Virus record (IMG/VR): IMGVR_UViG_3300030118_001962
Coordinates: 1-22,157 of that record
Direction: 5' to 3' (one strand)
From: a virus
DNA length: 22,157 nucleotides
The notes under the pieces were generated by a model that was not told the DNA's origin, did no database searches, and saw nothing but the letters and a program-made list of their open reading frames with translations. Position numbers and translations under genes: made by a program. Positions 12,585 through 19,710 of this stretch are shown here, piece by piece (position 1 is the stretch's first letter; the number at the start of each line of letters is the position of its first letter).

Positions 12585-13472
12585 ATGTTAGACCATCTTA
12601 CTACCACGAACGACAGAGAAATATTTTTTAAAGTGTTTGAACAGAACGTAATAGGTAAATGCACAGCTTGCGATGCTGAAAACTACAAGATGTTAACTCG
12701 CGGTGATGGTGTCATTGGACCTGACGTTTGTCTATCTATAGTAAAATCTAACTATAGAATAGTAGAGAATGAAGAAGTACTTATGCCTTTGCAAGAACAG
12801 ATGATTAATTACTTTGATCCATCTGTATTAGAAAACGTTCAGATAAAAGACCATATCTCTAAAAATGGCGCGGTGTGTCATGCAGAGTATATCTTTCCTA
12901 GCATTAAAAAATCTGTTGAGACAGATGTAGGACACAAAACAGATATGATCCTTAGATTTATTCTCAAGAATACTTTTAATGGATCATCATCTGTAGTCTT
13001 CTATGGTGGCTTGATAGATACCTTCTGCACTAACGGTATGATTGTAGGTAACTACGATGTAACCAAACGTAAGCATACGAAAAACTTTACTATAGATGGC
13101 TTCATATCTGCTTTTCAGGATTGCATGGTTAACTATAAAAATGTGGTTAAGATGCATCAACAGTGGGCAGATACTAGGATTGGTCCTCTACACAATGTCA
13201 GACTTCTGTTTTCTGAGTTAACTAAGAATCAAAATTTGCAAAGAAAAAATACTTTAGCAGACAGACTGTATGCTCAGTATGCGGATGAGGTTTATAACAG
13301 AGGTAACAATGTGTTTGCTGTTACTTCAGCTATGACGCACTACGCTAGTCACAATGATAATAGGTTCCCATTGCGTAGCAACGCTGATAATGATAGTTTA
13401 TTTAAGCGGCAAGAGACTGTACGCAAATGGTTTAAGTCTAAAGTATTTGAAGAGTTTCTTGAAGCAGTTTAA
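12585..13472 (+). CDS. DUF932-like phage/plasmid protein (295 aa)
   Basis: This 295-residue protein resembles DUF932. The hallmark region is ILKNTFNGSSSVVFYGGLID, followed by TFCTNGMIVGNYD (residues about 126-157). In DUF932 members the N-x-x-[DN]-G-S-x-x motif and the CTNG-x-x-VG motif appear in this order. Downstream, FTIDGFISAFQDCM and a conserved-looking FAVTSAMTHYAS... RWFKSK end fit a phage replication-linked helper. DUF932 proteins are common in phages and plasmids but their biochemistry is unknown. N-terminal KCTACDAENY has a CxxC. AGGAGAT precedes the ATG. It is the largest gene of the accessory block. Confidence 0.65.
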   Translation: MLDHLTTTNDREIFFKVFEQNVIGKCTACDAENYKMLTRGDGVIGPDVCLSIVKSNYRIVENEEVLMPLQEQMINYFDPSVLENVQIKDHISKNGAVCHAEYIFPSIKKSVETDVGHKTDMILRFILKNTFNGSSSVVFYGGLIDTFCTNGMIVGNYDVTKRKHTKNFTIDGFISAFQDCMVNYKNVVKMHQQWADTRIGPLHNVRLLFSELTKNQNLQRKNTLADRLYAQYADEVYNRGNNVFAVTSAMTHYASHNDNRFPLRSNADNDSLFKRQETVRKWFKSKVFEEFLEAV

Positions 13473-13495
13473 CAACAATTAGAAAGGAAGTTAAA

Positions 13496-13681
13496 ATGGT
13501 TTATAAGTATAAATCACACGAAGAAATTCCCTCATACATGAGAGATTATCTTCTAGGTGTCGCAGACGCTAACCATGTAGAAGAGTTAGATCTAGATGAC
13601 ATAAATGACTTTCTGAATGGTTTGGAAGAGTGGCATGATGAACAAGAAAACATCCCCGACTCTTTAAGAAGTGTTCACTAG
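13496..13681 (+). CDS. Hypothetical acidic protein (61 aa)
   Basis: GAAAGGAAG precedes the ATG. The product is MVYKYKSHEEIPSYMRDYLL, GVADANHVEELDLDDINDFL and NGLEEWHDEQENIPDSLRSVH. Past a basic start it is strongly acidic (EEL, DLDD, EE). It is the last gene before a strong terminator, and therefore closes the accessory block. Acidic small phage proteins can mimic DNA; nothing specific supports that here. No family is recognised. Confidence 0.65.
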   Translation: MVYKYKSHEEIPSYMRDYLLGVADANHVEELDLDDINDFLNGLEEWHDEQENIPDSLRSVH

Positions 13682-13687
13682 TTGTTC

Positions 13688-13729
13688 GGGACAGGTTTAT
13701 TTAATCCTATAAGCCTGTCCCTTTTATTT
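13688..13729 (+). terminator. Strong Rho-independent terminator closing the accessory block
   Basis: A 13-bp stem starts with GGGACAGG (13688-13695)/CCTGTCCC (13714-13721) and continues through one T-G pair and TTAT/ATAA, with an 8-nt loop. A T-rich tract TTTTATTT follows. Confidence 0.85.
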
Positions 13730-13757
13730 GTTAGTTCTATTATAGGGGAGTAAAATT

Positions 13758-14039
13758 GTGAAAAGGATTAAAATTGTAGAGGAAGTTTTCTTAAAGTATG
13801 AAAGAAGAAAAAAGATTTCTAGCATATCTTTATACAGAGATAACTTAGATCACCCACCGTCTATGATGAGTACCATATCCTTAAAAGAGTTAATTTTTAA
13901 TTCGTTAAATTCAAACTCATTTAGAAGTATAAATCAAGAATACATAGAAAATATACTTAAAGATTTAGAAGATATACAAGAAGAATTAAAACAATACTCT
14001 GAGGACTACCCTGAGTTTGGTTTTGGAGATAATGCATAA
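13758..14039 (+). CDS. Hypothetical protein, GTG start (93 aa)
   Basis: The start codon is GTG with AGGGGAG about 8 nt upstream; no upstream ATG fits. The 93-residue product begins MKRIKIVEEVFLKYERRKKI and passes through LKELIFNSLNSNSF to a helical end with NILKDLEDIQEELKQYSED. Coiled-coil character is likely in the C-terminal half. The stop overlaps the next ATG by one base (TAATG). It is the first gene after the terminator, so it opens the nucleotide-metabolism and replication block. No family is recognised. Confidence 0.65.
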   Translation: MKRIKIVEEVFLKYERRKKISSISLYRDNLDHPPSMMSTISLKELIFNSLNSNSFRSINQEYIENILKDLEDIQEELKQYSEDYPEFGFGDNA

Positions 14040-14311
14040 TGGAGAAGACATTACAAAATACAGTAGATGAATTGCGTGCTTGTAAAAACGAGCGAAATTT
14101 AATAGAGCCGCATATGTTACAAATAAGTTTATCAAGATTATTAGATGAAGTAAAAAAAGATAACTGTTATATAGTTTCAACTCTTAACGAAGTATTAGAT
14201 AAAGTAAATGAAATGTCTTACTTAAATTTAAAACAAGAACATCAGCTACATGACTTAGCTACCAGAGTGCAAGTCCTACGTGATGAAGTTTTAAAAATTA
14301 TTAGAAAGTAA
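14039..14311 (+). CDS. Hypothetical helical protein (90 aa)
   Basis: The 90-residue product begins MEKTLQNTVDELRACKNERN and ends HQLHDLATRVQVLRDEVLKI-type sequence. It is almost entirely charged and helical, with leucine/valine heptads across residues 10-88, so a coiled coil is probable. It starts in a TAATG overlap with the previous gene and has little room for its own Shine-Dalgarno, so translation probably depends on termination-reinitiation. It forms a trio of helical proteins with its neighbours. Confidence 0.65.
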   Translation: MEKTLQNTVDELRACKNERNLIEPHMLQISLSRLLDEVKKDNCYIVSTLNEVLDKVNEMSYLNLKQEHQLHDLATRVQVLRDEVLKIIRK

Positions 14312-14316
14312 AACAA

Positions 14317-14508
14317 ATGGATAAACAATTTGAAAACTCAACGATTAAAATATTGAAAGATCAAATAGCCCAGATGACTAACGCAACTTATAATAATTAT
14401 AAAAGAATAGCAGAACTAAATGAACAGAATATTTATTTAAGAAAAAAGGTAACGTACTTAGAAAGTAAACTAGAACAAATATCGGATAGGAGATTAAATG
14501 AAAGCTGA
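14317..14508 (+). CDS. Hypothetical coiled-coil protein (63 aa)
   Basis: The product is MDKQFENSTIKILKDQIAQM, TNATYNNYKRIAELNEQNIY, LRKKVTYLESKLEQISDRRL and NES. Its heptads with I/L/Y at a and d positions (residues about 10-57) strongly suggest a two-stranded coiled coil. It follows its neighbour by 5 nt and overlaps the ThyX start by 11 nt. The AGGAG of thyX lies within its last codons, so translational coupling is likely. Function is unknown. Confidence 0.65.
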   Translation: MDKQFENSTIKILKDQIAQMTNATYNNYKRIAELNEQNIYLRKKVTYLESKLEQISDRRLNES

Positions 14509-15241
14509 ACTTATAGCTAATTTAGGGGATGACCTTACAGTTGTCAATGCCGCTAGGGTTTCTTTTGATAAACAATCTTCGTGGAAAAAAAATGTTAAGT
14601 CGCCACCAACTGAAAAAGAACTACACGAGAAAGATATAAAATTAATTAAGTATCTAGCGAAGCATAATCACTTCACACCCTTCACTCATTGTTCGATTAC
14701 TTTAAGAGAGACTGTACCTATTTTTGTTGCGAGACAAAGATTTAAGCACACCATTGGTTTTACTTATAACGAAGTAAGCAGAAGATATGTGGATGATGAT
14801 CCTGAGTTTTACTCACCTGAAGTATGGAGGTTTAGGGCTGAGAATATTAAACAAGGTTCTGATGAAGAAGGTTTAACAGAGAAAGAATTAGATGAGAAAA
14901 TTTGGTTTGTTGATGGAGTATACCGCGCCTTAGATCAATCATCCAGTAGTCCAAAAGAATTATATTCTATGTGCATGAGAACTTATAAGTCATTGTTAGA
15001 ATTAAATATTTGTCCTGAACAAGCCAGGATGGTTTTACCTCAATCAATGTATACGAGTTATTACGTGACAGGTTCACTGGCTGCATTTTCCAGAGCGTAC
15101 AATCTACGCAGTGAAGACACCGCGCAGGAAGAAATTAAAGAACTGGCTAGAGAGTGGAATAAAATAATTCGTAAATTATTTCCTGAAAGTTGGAAAGCAC
15201 TAACAAAAAATAATAATAAAAATGAAAAGGTAATACACTAA
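14498..15241 (+). CDS. thyX: Flavin-dependent thymidylate synthase
   Basis: The 247-residue protein makes dTMP from dUMP using methylenetetrahydrofolate, FAD and NADPH, for phage DNA synthesis. The ThyX region reads RQRFKHTIGFTYNEVSRRY (residues 79-97), beside NAAR (17-20) near the N-terminus, HFTPFTH (58-64), and ARMVLPQSMYTSYY (176-189). The classical RHR-x7-S signature is altered: positions expected to be RHR read KHT, and the downstream loop is one residue longer. I recall similar RQxFKH variants from marine phages, so loss of activity should not be assumed. AGGAG precedes the ATG. It sits immediately upstream of the replication genes. Confidence 0.9.
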   Translation: MKAELIANLGDDLTVVNAARVSFDKQSSWKKNVKSPPTEKELHEKDIKLIKYLAKHNHFTPFTHCSITLRETVPIFVARQRFKHTIGFTYNEVSRRYVDDDPEFYSPEVWRFRAENIKQGSDEEGLTEKELDEKIWFVDGVYRALDQSSSSPKELYSMCMRTYKSLLELNICPEQARMVLPQSMYTSYYVTGSLAAFSRAYNLRSEDTAQEEIKELAREWNKIIRKLFPESWKALTKNNNKNEKVIH

Positions 15242-15387
15242 TGGCGATTAAAAAAGGGATAGGATTAAAAGATAAGATTGAAATAACAAGGCACATGCAG
15301 ACAAGTATAGGTCACTCGATTAATACTAATCCTAAAAATAAACATAAAAAAAGAGATTGGAAACCATATCGTGGACAGGGGAAATGA
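15241..15387 (+). CDS. Hypothetical small basic protein (48 aa)
   Basis: The start overlaps the last base of the thyX stop (TAATG). The 48-residue product is MAIKKGIGLKDKIEITRHMQ, TSIGHSINTNPKNKHKKRDW and KPYRGQGK. It is basic and lacks hydrophobic helices. The ending W-K-P-Y-R-G-Q-G-K is a motif I have seen at the ends of small unannotated marine-phage proteins. Its stop overlaps the next ATG in an ATGA. Function is unknown. Confidence 0.6.
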   Translation: MAIKKGIGLKDKIEITRHMQTSIGHSINTNPKNKHKKRDWKPYRGQGK

Positions 15388-15560
15388 AGAATCTATGGGA
15401 GAAAGACAGGAAAACAATCTATAAAGAATTATTAGATTTATATTTAGAAGAGGGTTACTCAAGGAAGGAAGCAAGAAAGTTAGCTACAGAAGAAACAGAT
15501 GAAATAAAAGCGGGTGATTTTTCTTTTGTGTCTAACATTATGGATGAACAGGATTGTTAA
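15384..15560 (+). CDS. Hypothetical small helical protein (58 aa)
   Basis: I choose the ATG at 15384 because it makes an ATGA overlap with the preceding gene and lies just after GACAGGGG. The in-frame ATG at 15357 would overlap the preceding gene by 31 nt. The product is MKNLWEKDRKTIYKELLDLY, LEEGYSRKEARKLATEETDE and IKAGDFSFVSNIMDEQDC. The segment YLEEGYSRKEARKLATEETDE-like is typical of a small conserved marine-phage protein without known role. It ends the thyX group; a non-coding control region follows. Confidence 0.65.
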   Translation: MKNLWEKDRKTIYKELLDLYLEEGYSRKEARKLATEETDEIKAGDFSFVSNIMDEQDC

Positions 15561-15577
15561 TATTTATATAAATCTTC

Positions 15578-15621
15578 CTCATACGTGAATAATTTTTTAG
15601 TATATCTCTCTCATACGTGAA
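15578..15621. repeat. 12-bp direct repeats upstream of a TATAAT box
   Basis: CTCATACGTGAA occurs at 15578-15589 and 15610-15621, 32 bp apart (three helical turns). A TATAAT lies at 15642-15647 with no -35 consensus at 17 bp; the second repeat ends about 20 bp upstream of it. This arrangement fits activator sites substituting for a -35 box. The region 15561-15722 has no gene. Confidence 0.5.
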
Positions 15622-15662
15622 CCGTTTTATAAGTTATTGATTATAATATATAAAATATATTA

Positions 15663-15691
15663 TTGACTTATATTTTAAAATATGATAATTA
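15663..15691 (+). promoter_or_regulatory. Promoter candidate for the replication operon
   Basis: TTGACT (15663-15668) is followed by TAATTA (15686-15691) after 17 nt with a preceding TGA, or by GATAAT after 15 nt. The same TTGACTT ... ATGATAmT pattern precedes the early block (6741-6769). The leader to the primase-helicase start is about 25 nt. Confidence 0.45.
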
Positions 15692-15722
15692 ATTATTAAT
15701 TAATAACCCAGAGGTTAATTAC

Positions 15723-17390
15723 ATGGACAGCAAGGAGAGCGTACTGGTTGAGGCGCATAGGCCGTGCGATAGTTGTGGTTCATCAGATGCAAGAGCGTTG
15801 TATTCTGACGGACACGAATATTGTTTTAGTTGTCAGACAAGATTTGAAGGAGAAGGAGATTACCCTGTCATGTCTAAACCCATCACCACCAATGTCACCC
15901 CACTAAAATCTACTGAAGGTGTAGTAACATCAATACCAGATAGAAAGATATCATCAAACACCTGTAAAAAATACAATGTTAGAACAGTTAAAAATCAGGA
16001 AGGTGTTATAATAAAACACCGCTATCCTTACTACGATTCTAACGGTAATCACATAGCTGATAAAATTCGTATTGTGGAAACGAAAGACTTTCCTGCTGAA
16101 CCAGTGGGTGCATTGGGACGAGGTGTTTTATTTGGTCAAAACCTTTTCAATGCTGGTGGTAAGTACGTCACAATTTGTGAGGGTGAGTTAGATGCACTGT
16201 CAGCATTTGAAATGCTTGGAAGTAAATGGCCTGTGTTGTCTATCAAGAATGGTGTTCAGTCTGCACTCAAAGATTGTAAGGCTAACTTAGAATATCTTTC
16301 AAAGTTTGATAATGTTGTCTTGTGCTTTGATGCAGATGACAAGGGAAGGAAAGCAGCGCAACAAGTAGCCGCACTGTTTGAACCTAATACTTGTCGCATT
16401 GTTCACATGACGGATGGTAAGGATGCATCTGAATACCTACAGGGTGGTAAGCGTGAACAGTTTTCTCAGGCATGGTGGAATGCCAAAGTGTACACCCCTG
16501 CTGGCATCCTTAATCTGGCTGACATGGGCGATGGCCTGTATGATGAGGGTAATTACAAAACCTGTCTGTATCCTTTCGATGGTTTAAATGAAAAGCTGTA
16601 TGGAATACGCACAGGGGAACTTGTAACCTTCACGGCTGGCACAGGCACTGGTAAGTCCAGTGTTATGCGTGAACTTATGCATCATGTATTAAATAATACA
16701 GAGGAAAACATTGGTGTAATATCTTTAGAGGAAAATGTAAGGTCAACTATCTTTCACCTCATGTCAGTTGAGGCTAATGCCAGGTTGTACATTCGTGAGG
16801 TGCGTGACCAGTTTAGTATGAATGATCTTCGCAAGTGGCAAGAGGCTACTGTAGGAACAAGAAGATTTTATGCCTTCGATCACTTTGGAAGTATGAAGAC
16901 TGATGAAATACTTTCAAGAGTCAGGTACATGGTCAAAGCATTAGACTGTAAGTGGATATTCTTAGATCACTTATCGATATTAGTTTCTGGTTTGGAGGGA
17001 GACGACGAGCGTAGAAACATTGATAATCTGATGACTAAGTTAAGGTCGATTGTAGAGGAGACAAACGTAGCTATGCTTCTTGTCTCCCATCTACGCCGCG
17101 CACAAGGTGACAATGGGCATGAGAATGGCAGAGAGGTTAGTCTGTCCCACCTTAGAGGTAGTCAAAGTATAGCACAACTTAGTGATGCAGTGGTGGCTAT
17201 GGAGCGTGATCAACAATCTGATGACCCTAACATAGCCAACACAACAACCATCAGAGTATTGAAGAATAGATACGCTGGGGATACTGGCGTGGCTTCTCAT
17301 TTATTTTTTAATAAAGATACAGGAAGGTTGACAGAGGTACACAATCTAGGCGATGATCCAGAGGGAGATAGTTCAAGCGGAGAACTGTAG
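15723..17390 (+). CDS. Bifunctional DNA primase-helicase, T7 gp4-like
   Basis: The 555-residue enzyme makes RNA primers and unwinds DNA at the phage fork. The N-terminus has a zinc-binding module with C15, C18, C34 and C37 (PCDSCGS, EYCFSCQ). The TOPRIM primase domain shows ICEGELDALS (E153) and VVLCFDADDKGR (D203, D205), and the helicase has Walker A GTGTGKSS (306-313). Later come KWIFLDHLSIL (Walker B region) and LLVSHLRRAQG, a DnaB/gp4-type H4 region, before a conserved-looking LSHLRGSQSIAQLSDAVVAM. Length is close to T7 gp4 (566). AGAGG precedes the ATG. Its stop is 2 nt before the DNA polymerase start, so the two replisome proteins are encoded as a pair. Confidence 0.94.
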   Translation: MDSKESVLVEAHRPCDSCGSSDARALYSDGHEYCFSCQTRFEGEGDYPVMSKPITTNVTPLKSTEGVVTSIPDRKISSNTCKKYNVRTVKNQEGVIIKHRYPYYDSNGNHIADKIRIVETKDFPAEPVGALGRGVLFGQNLFNAGGKYVTICEGELDALSAFEMLGSKWPVLSIKNGVQSALKDCKANLEYLSKFDNVVLCFDADDKGRKAAQQVAALFEPNTCRIVHMTDGKDASEYLQGGKREQFSQAWWNAKVYTPAGILNLADMGDGLYDEGNYKTCLYPFDGLNEKLYGIRTGELVTFTAGTGTGKSSVMRELMHHVLNNTEENIGVISLEENVRSTIFHLMSVEANARLYIREVRDQFSMNDLRKWQEATVGTRRFYAFDHFGSMKTDEILSRVRYMVKALDCKWIFLDHLSILVSGLEGDDERRNIDNLMTKLRSIVEETNVAMLLVSHLRRAQGDNGHENGREVSLSHLRGSQSIAQLSDAVVAMERDQQSDDPNIANTTTIRVLKNRYAGDTGVASHLFFNKDTGRLTEVHNLGDDPEGDSSSGEL

Positions 17391-17392
17391 AT

Positions 17393-19114
17393 ATGAAAGT
17401 TGTCCTAGATATTGAGACTGATGATTTAAATGCAACAGAAATATTTTGCATCGTAGCCAAAGAACGTGAGTCAGGTAAAATACATGTTTGGAAAGAACAA
17501 CAATGTTATGAAACATTTCCTTTGTTTGCAAAACGTGTATCTAAATTTATTATGCACAACGGTATATCTTTTGATGCCCATGTTCTCAATAAACTTACTT
17601 CAGTCAATATTGATTTAGATCGTATAGAGGACACTCTGATCTTATCACAGTTGTCTGATCCTGTAAGAGATGGTGGACATTCTTTAGAATCCTGGGGGCA
17701 AAGGCTAGGCTTTGGTAAGATAGACTTCCACGACTTCTCTTGCCTGTCTCAAGAAATGATAGACTACTGCATTCGTGATGTGGAACTTACTGAACGAGTT
17801 TATATCTCGTTGCAATCAGAGATGCAGTCTGTTCGTAGACAGTGCATAGACTTGGAGTATGAAGTTAGAAAATTAGTTTCTCAACAAGAAAGAAATGGTT
17901 TTGCTTTGGACATGCAGAAAGCAACATGTCTAGTTGCGAGACTAAAAGATCAGTCGGATAAGATCGAAAAAGAAGTAACAGATATGTTCCCACCCATACC
18001 TGTTTTTATCAGAGAGGTTACACCTAAAATTAAAAAGGATGGTTCTTTATCCTCAGTCGGATTAAAACATATAGAAGATTTATCTACCGTGGGCGGTGTT
18101 CATTCTCTGATTGATTATCAAAAATTTAATTTGTCTTCCAGACAACAGATAGTTAAAAGACTTTTGTCTAGAGGCTGGAAGCCTAAAAAGTTTACAGACA
18201 AAGGGCATCCTATCGTTGATGAAGGTGTGTTAAAAGATGTGGACTTACCTGAAGCAAAGAAGATAGCAGAGTTTCTTATGCTTCGTAAAAGGATAGCACA
18301 GATACAATCATGGATAGATGCAGTTCAAGATGATGGAAAAGTACATGGACAAGTTCTTACGTTACGTGCAATCTCTGGAAGAATGGCGCATCATTCTCCG
18401 AATATGGCGCAGGTGCCAGCTAGTTATTCGCCGTATGGTAAGGAATGCAGAGAATGCTGGACTACTGGAGATGCATCTAATCTTCTTGTCGGCTGCGATG
18501 CTTCTTCTCTGGAGTTACGTGCGTTAGCACACTACTTGGAAGATAGTAAGTTTACCAGTGATGTTGTTGACGGTGATATACATACAGCTAATCAACATGC
18601 GGCAGGATTAGAGACACGCGACCAGGCAAAGACGTTTATCTATGCTTTTATTTATGGTGCAGGGGCGGCTAAAATCGGCACTGTGGTAGGTGGCACGGCA
18701 CAGGATGGTCAAAGACTAATAGATACTTTCTTGTCTAACGTGCCAGCCTTGGCAACGCTGAGACAGAAAGTTGATGCTGCATCCAACAGAGGATATCTGA
18801 TAGGGTTGGATGGAAGAAAACTAATCGTGCGAAATAAACATTCTGCAGTAAATCTTTTGATACAAGGGGCTGGTGCAGTAATATGCAAGCAATGGTTAGT
18901 TGACATACATGATTTATTATCGTATACGCAAATGAAAGCGCGTCTTGTTGCATCAATACATGATGAATACCAACATGAAATAAATAAAGAACAGGCTGAA
19001 GAATTTGGCAAGCTAACCAAATTGGCGATGAGGAAAACTCAAGAGAGGTTAGGCATCAAATGTCCACTCGACAGCGAATACAAAGTAGGCCACAACTGGT
19101 CGCAGACGCATTAA
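17393..19114 (+). CDS. DNA polymerase, family A, T7-like with 3'-5' exonuclease
   Basis: This 573-residue replicative polymerase has a DEDDy exonuclease at the N-terminus: VLDIETDD (D6, E8), MHNGISFDAH (N56, D61) and IDYCIRDVELT (Y125, D129). The polymerase domain shows motif A CDASSLELRALAHYL (D369), motif B RDQAKTFIYAFIYGAG (R409, K413, Y417, Y421) and motif C SIHDEYQHEI (D524, E525). Residue Y417 aligns with E. coli Pol I F762, so the template-side residue is tyrosine as in T7 Y526. T7 polymerase is about 704 residues, so this version is short, probably with a reduced thumb insert and perhaps no thioredoxin-binding loop. That absence is an inference from length. The gene follows the primase-helicase by 2 nt. 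Confidence 0.94.
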   Translation: MKVVLDIETDDLNATEIFCIVAKERESGKIHVWKEQQCYETFPLFAKRVSKFIMHNGISFDAHVLNKLTSVNIDLDRIEDTLILSQLSDPVRDGGHSLESWGQRLGFGKIDFHDFSCLSQEMIDYCIRDVELTERVYISLQSEMQSVRRQCIDLEYEVRKLVSQQERNGFALDMQKATCLVARLKDQSDKIEKEVTDMFPPIPVFIREVTPKIKKDGSLSSVGLKHIEDLSTVGGVHSLIDYQKFNLSSRQQIVKRLLSRGWKPKKFTDKGHPIVDEGVLKDVDLPEAKKIAEFLMLRKRIAQIQSWIDAVQDDGKVHGQVLTLRAISGRMAHHSPNMAQVPASYSPYGKECRECWTTGDASNLLVGCDASSLELRALAHYLEDSKFTSDVVDGDIHTANQHAAGLETRDQAKTFIYAFIYGAGAAKIGTVVGGTAQDGQRLIDTFLSNVPALATLRQKVDAASNRGYLIGLDGRKLIVRNKHSAVNLLIQGAGAVICKQWLVDIHDLLSYTQMKARLVASIHDEYQHEINKEQAEEFGKLTKLAMRKTQERLGIKCPLDSEYKVGHNWSQTH

Positions 19115-19626
19115 TAAATTTAACTCCTGCTGAACTACAGATTAGTTCGTTCATAGGTAGATCACGTAATAAAAGAAACAGAGGTGCGGGTATATATGAT
19201 AATGCTGTATCGGACACACAGATAATAGATATCATAGGTGCTGAAGCTGAACTGGCTTTTGCTAAGTTATGTAATTTATACCCGACAGATTTTATGATAT
19301 TAGATCTTAAATCAAAAGCCAAAGGAACTGATGATGGTGATCTAAATGTAGATGGTATATGTGTTGACGTTAAGACTACAACTCATAGAAATGGGATGTT
19401 AATATCTAACTCAAAACATAAATCTAGTATAGATGTATTTGCTTTAATTATAAAGAAAGGAGAAGACACGTTTCAATTAAAAGGTTTTATGACTGCGGCT
19501 GAACTTATTGTTAAGAAAAGGTTTGGCAGAGCTAACGGAAAACTTAAAAGACCTGCATATGTGGCTACACAAAATGAACTATATTGTTTTAAAACCGCTG
19601 TGCAAAAATTAAAAAAAATATCTTGA
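19060..19626 (+). CDS. PD-(D/E)XK-like nuclease candidate (188 aa)
   Basis: The start overlaps the polymerase gene by 55 nt. It is the only ATG that keeps the basic N-terminus; a later start is possible, so the first 18 codons are tentative. The pattern fits a PD-(D/E)XK nuclease: a helix with GAEAELAFAKL (E62, E64), then DDGDLNVDGICVDVKTT (D94 or D98, D103, K105), a long strand order and SSIDVFALIIKKG. The D-x-K pair on a strand and an upstream glutamate helix are the core features. Endonucleases at this place (after polA) process recombination or packaging intermediates in T7-type phages. The assignment is by motif only. Confidence 0.6.
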   Translation: MSTRQRIQSRPQLVADALINLTPAELQISSFIGRSRNKRNRGAGIYDNAVSDTQIIDIIGAEAELAFAKLCNLYPTDFMILDLKSKAKGTDDGDLNVDGICVDVKTTTHRNGMLISNSKHKSSIDVFALIIKKGEDTFQLKGFMTAAELIVKKRFGRANGKLKRPAYVATQNELYCFKTAVQKLKKIS

Positions 19627-19651
19627 CAACATGTAACTGTCATAATATTTT
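19623..19651 (+). promoter_or_regulatory. Promoter with embedded palindrome for the SSB-like gene
   Basis: TTGACA (19623-19628), 17 nt, TATTTT (19646-19651). The arms TGACA (19624-19628) and TGTCA (19638-19642), 9 nt apart, form an inverted repeat across the -35 box and spacer, a natural repressor site. AAGGAG precedes the ATG of the target at 19711. Confidence 0.55.
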
Positions 19652-19710
19652 ATCAACTCAACTATCAAGCTAAGTAGTTAGACTTAGTAAACTGTAAAGG
19701 AGAATACAAT

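Noticed and set aside
14734-14790. Loss of function of ThyX because of the altered RHR motif
   Set aside because: The rest of the fold signature (NAAR, HFTPFTH, NEVSRRY, ARMVLP) is intact and similar variants appear in marine phages, so I report it as a variant and not as a pseudogene.
18709-19020. Minus-strand frames inside the DNA polymerase gene
   Set aside because: The plus-strand gene is a complete polymerase with all motifs; these are antisense shadows.
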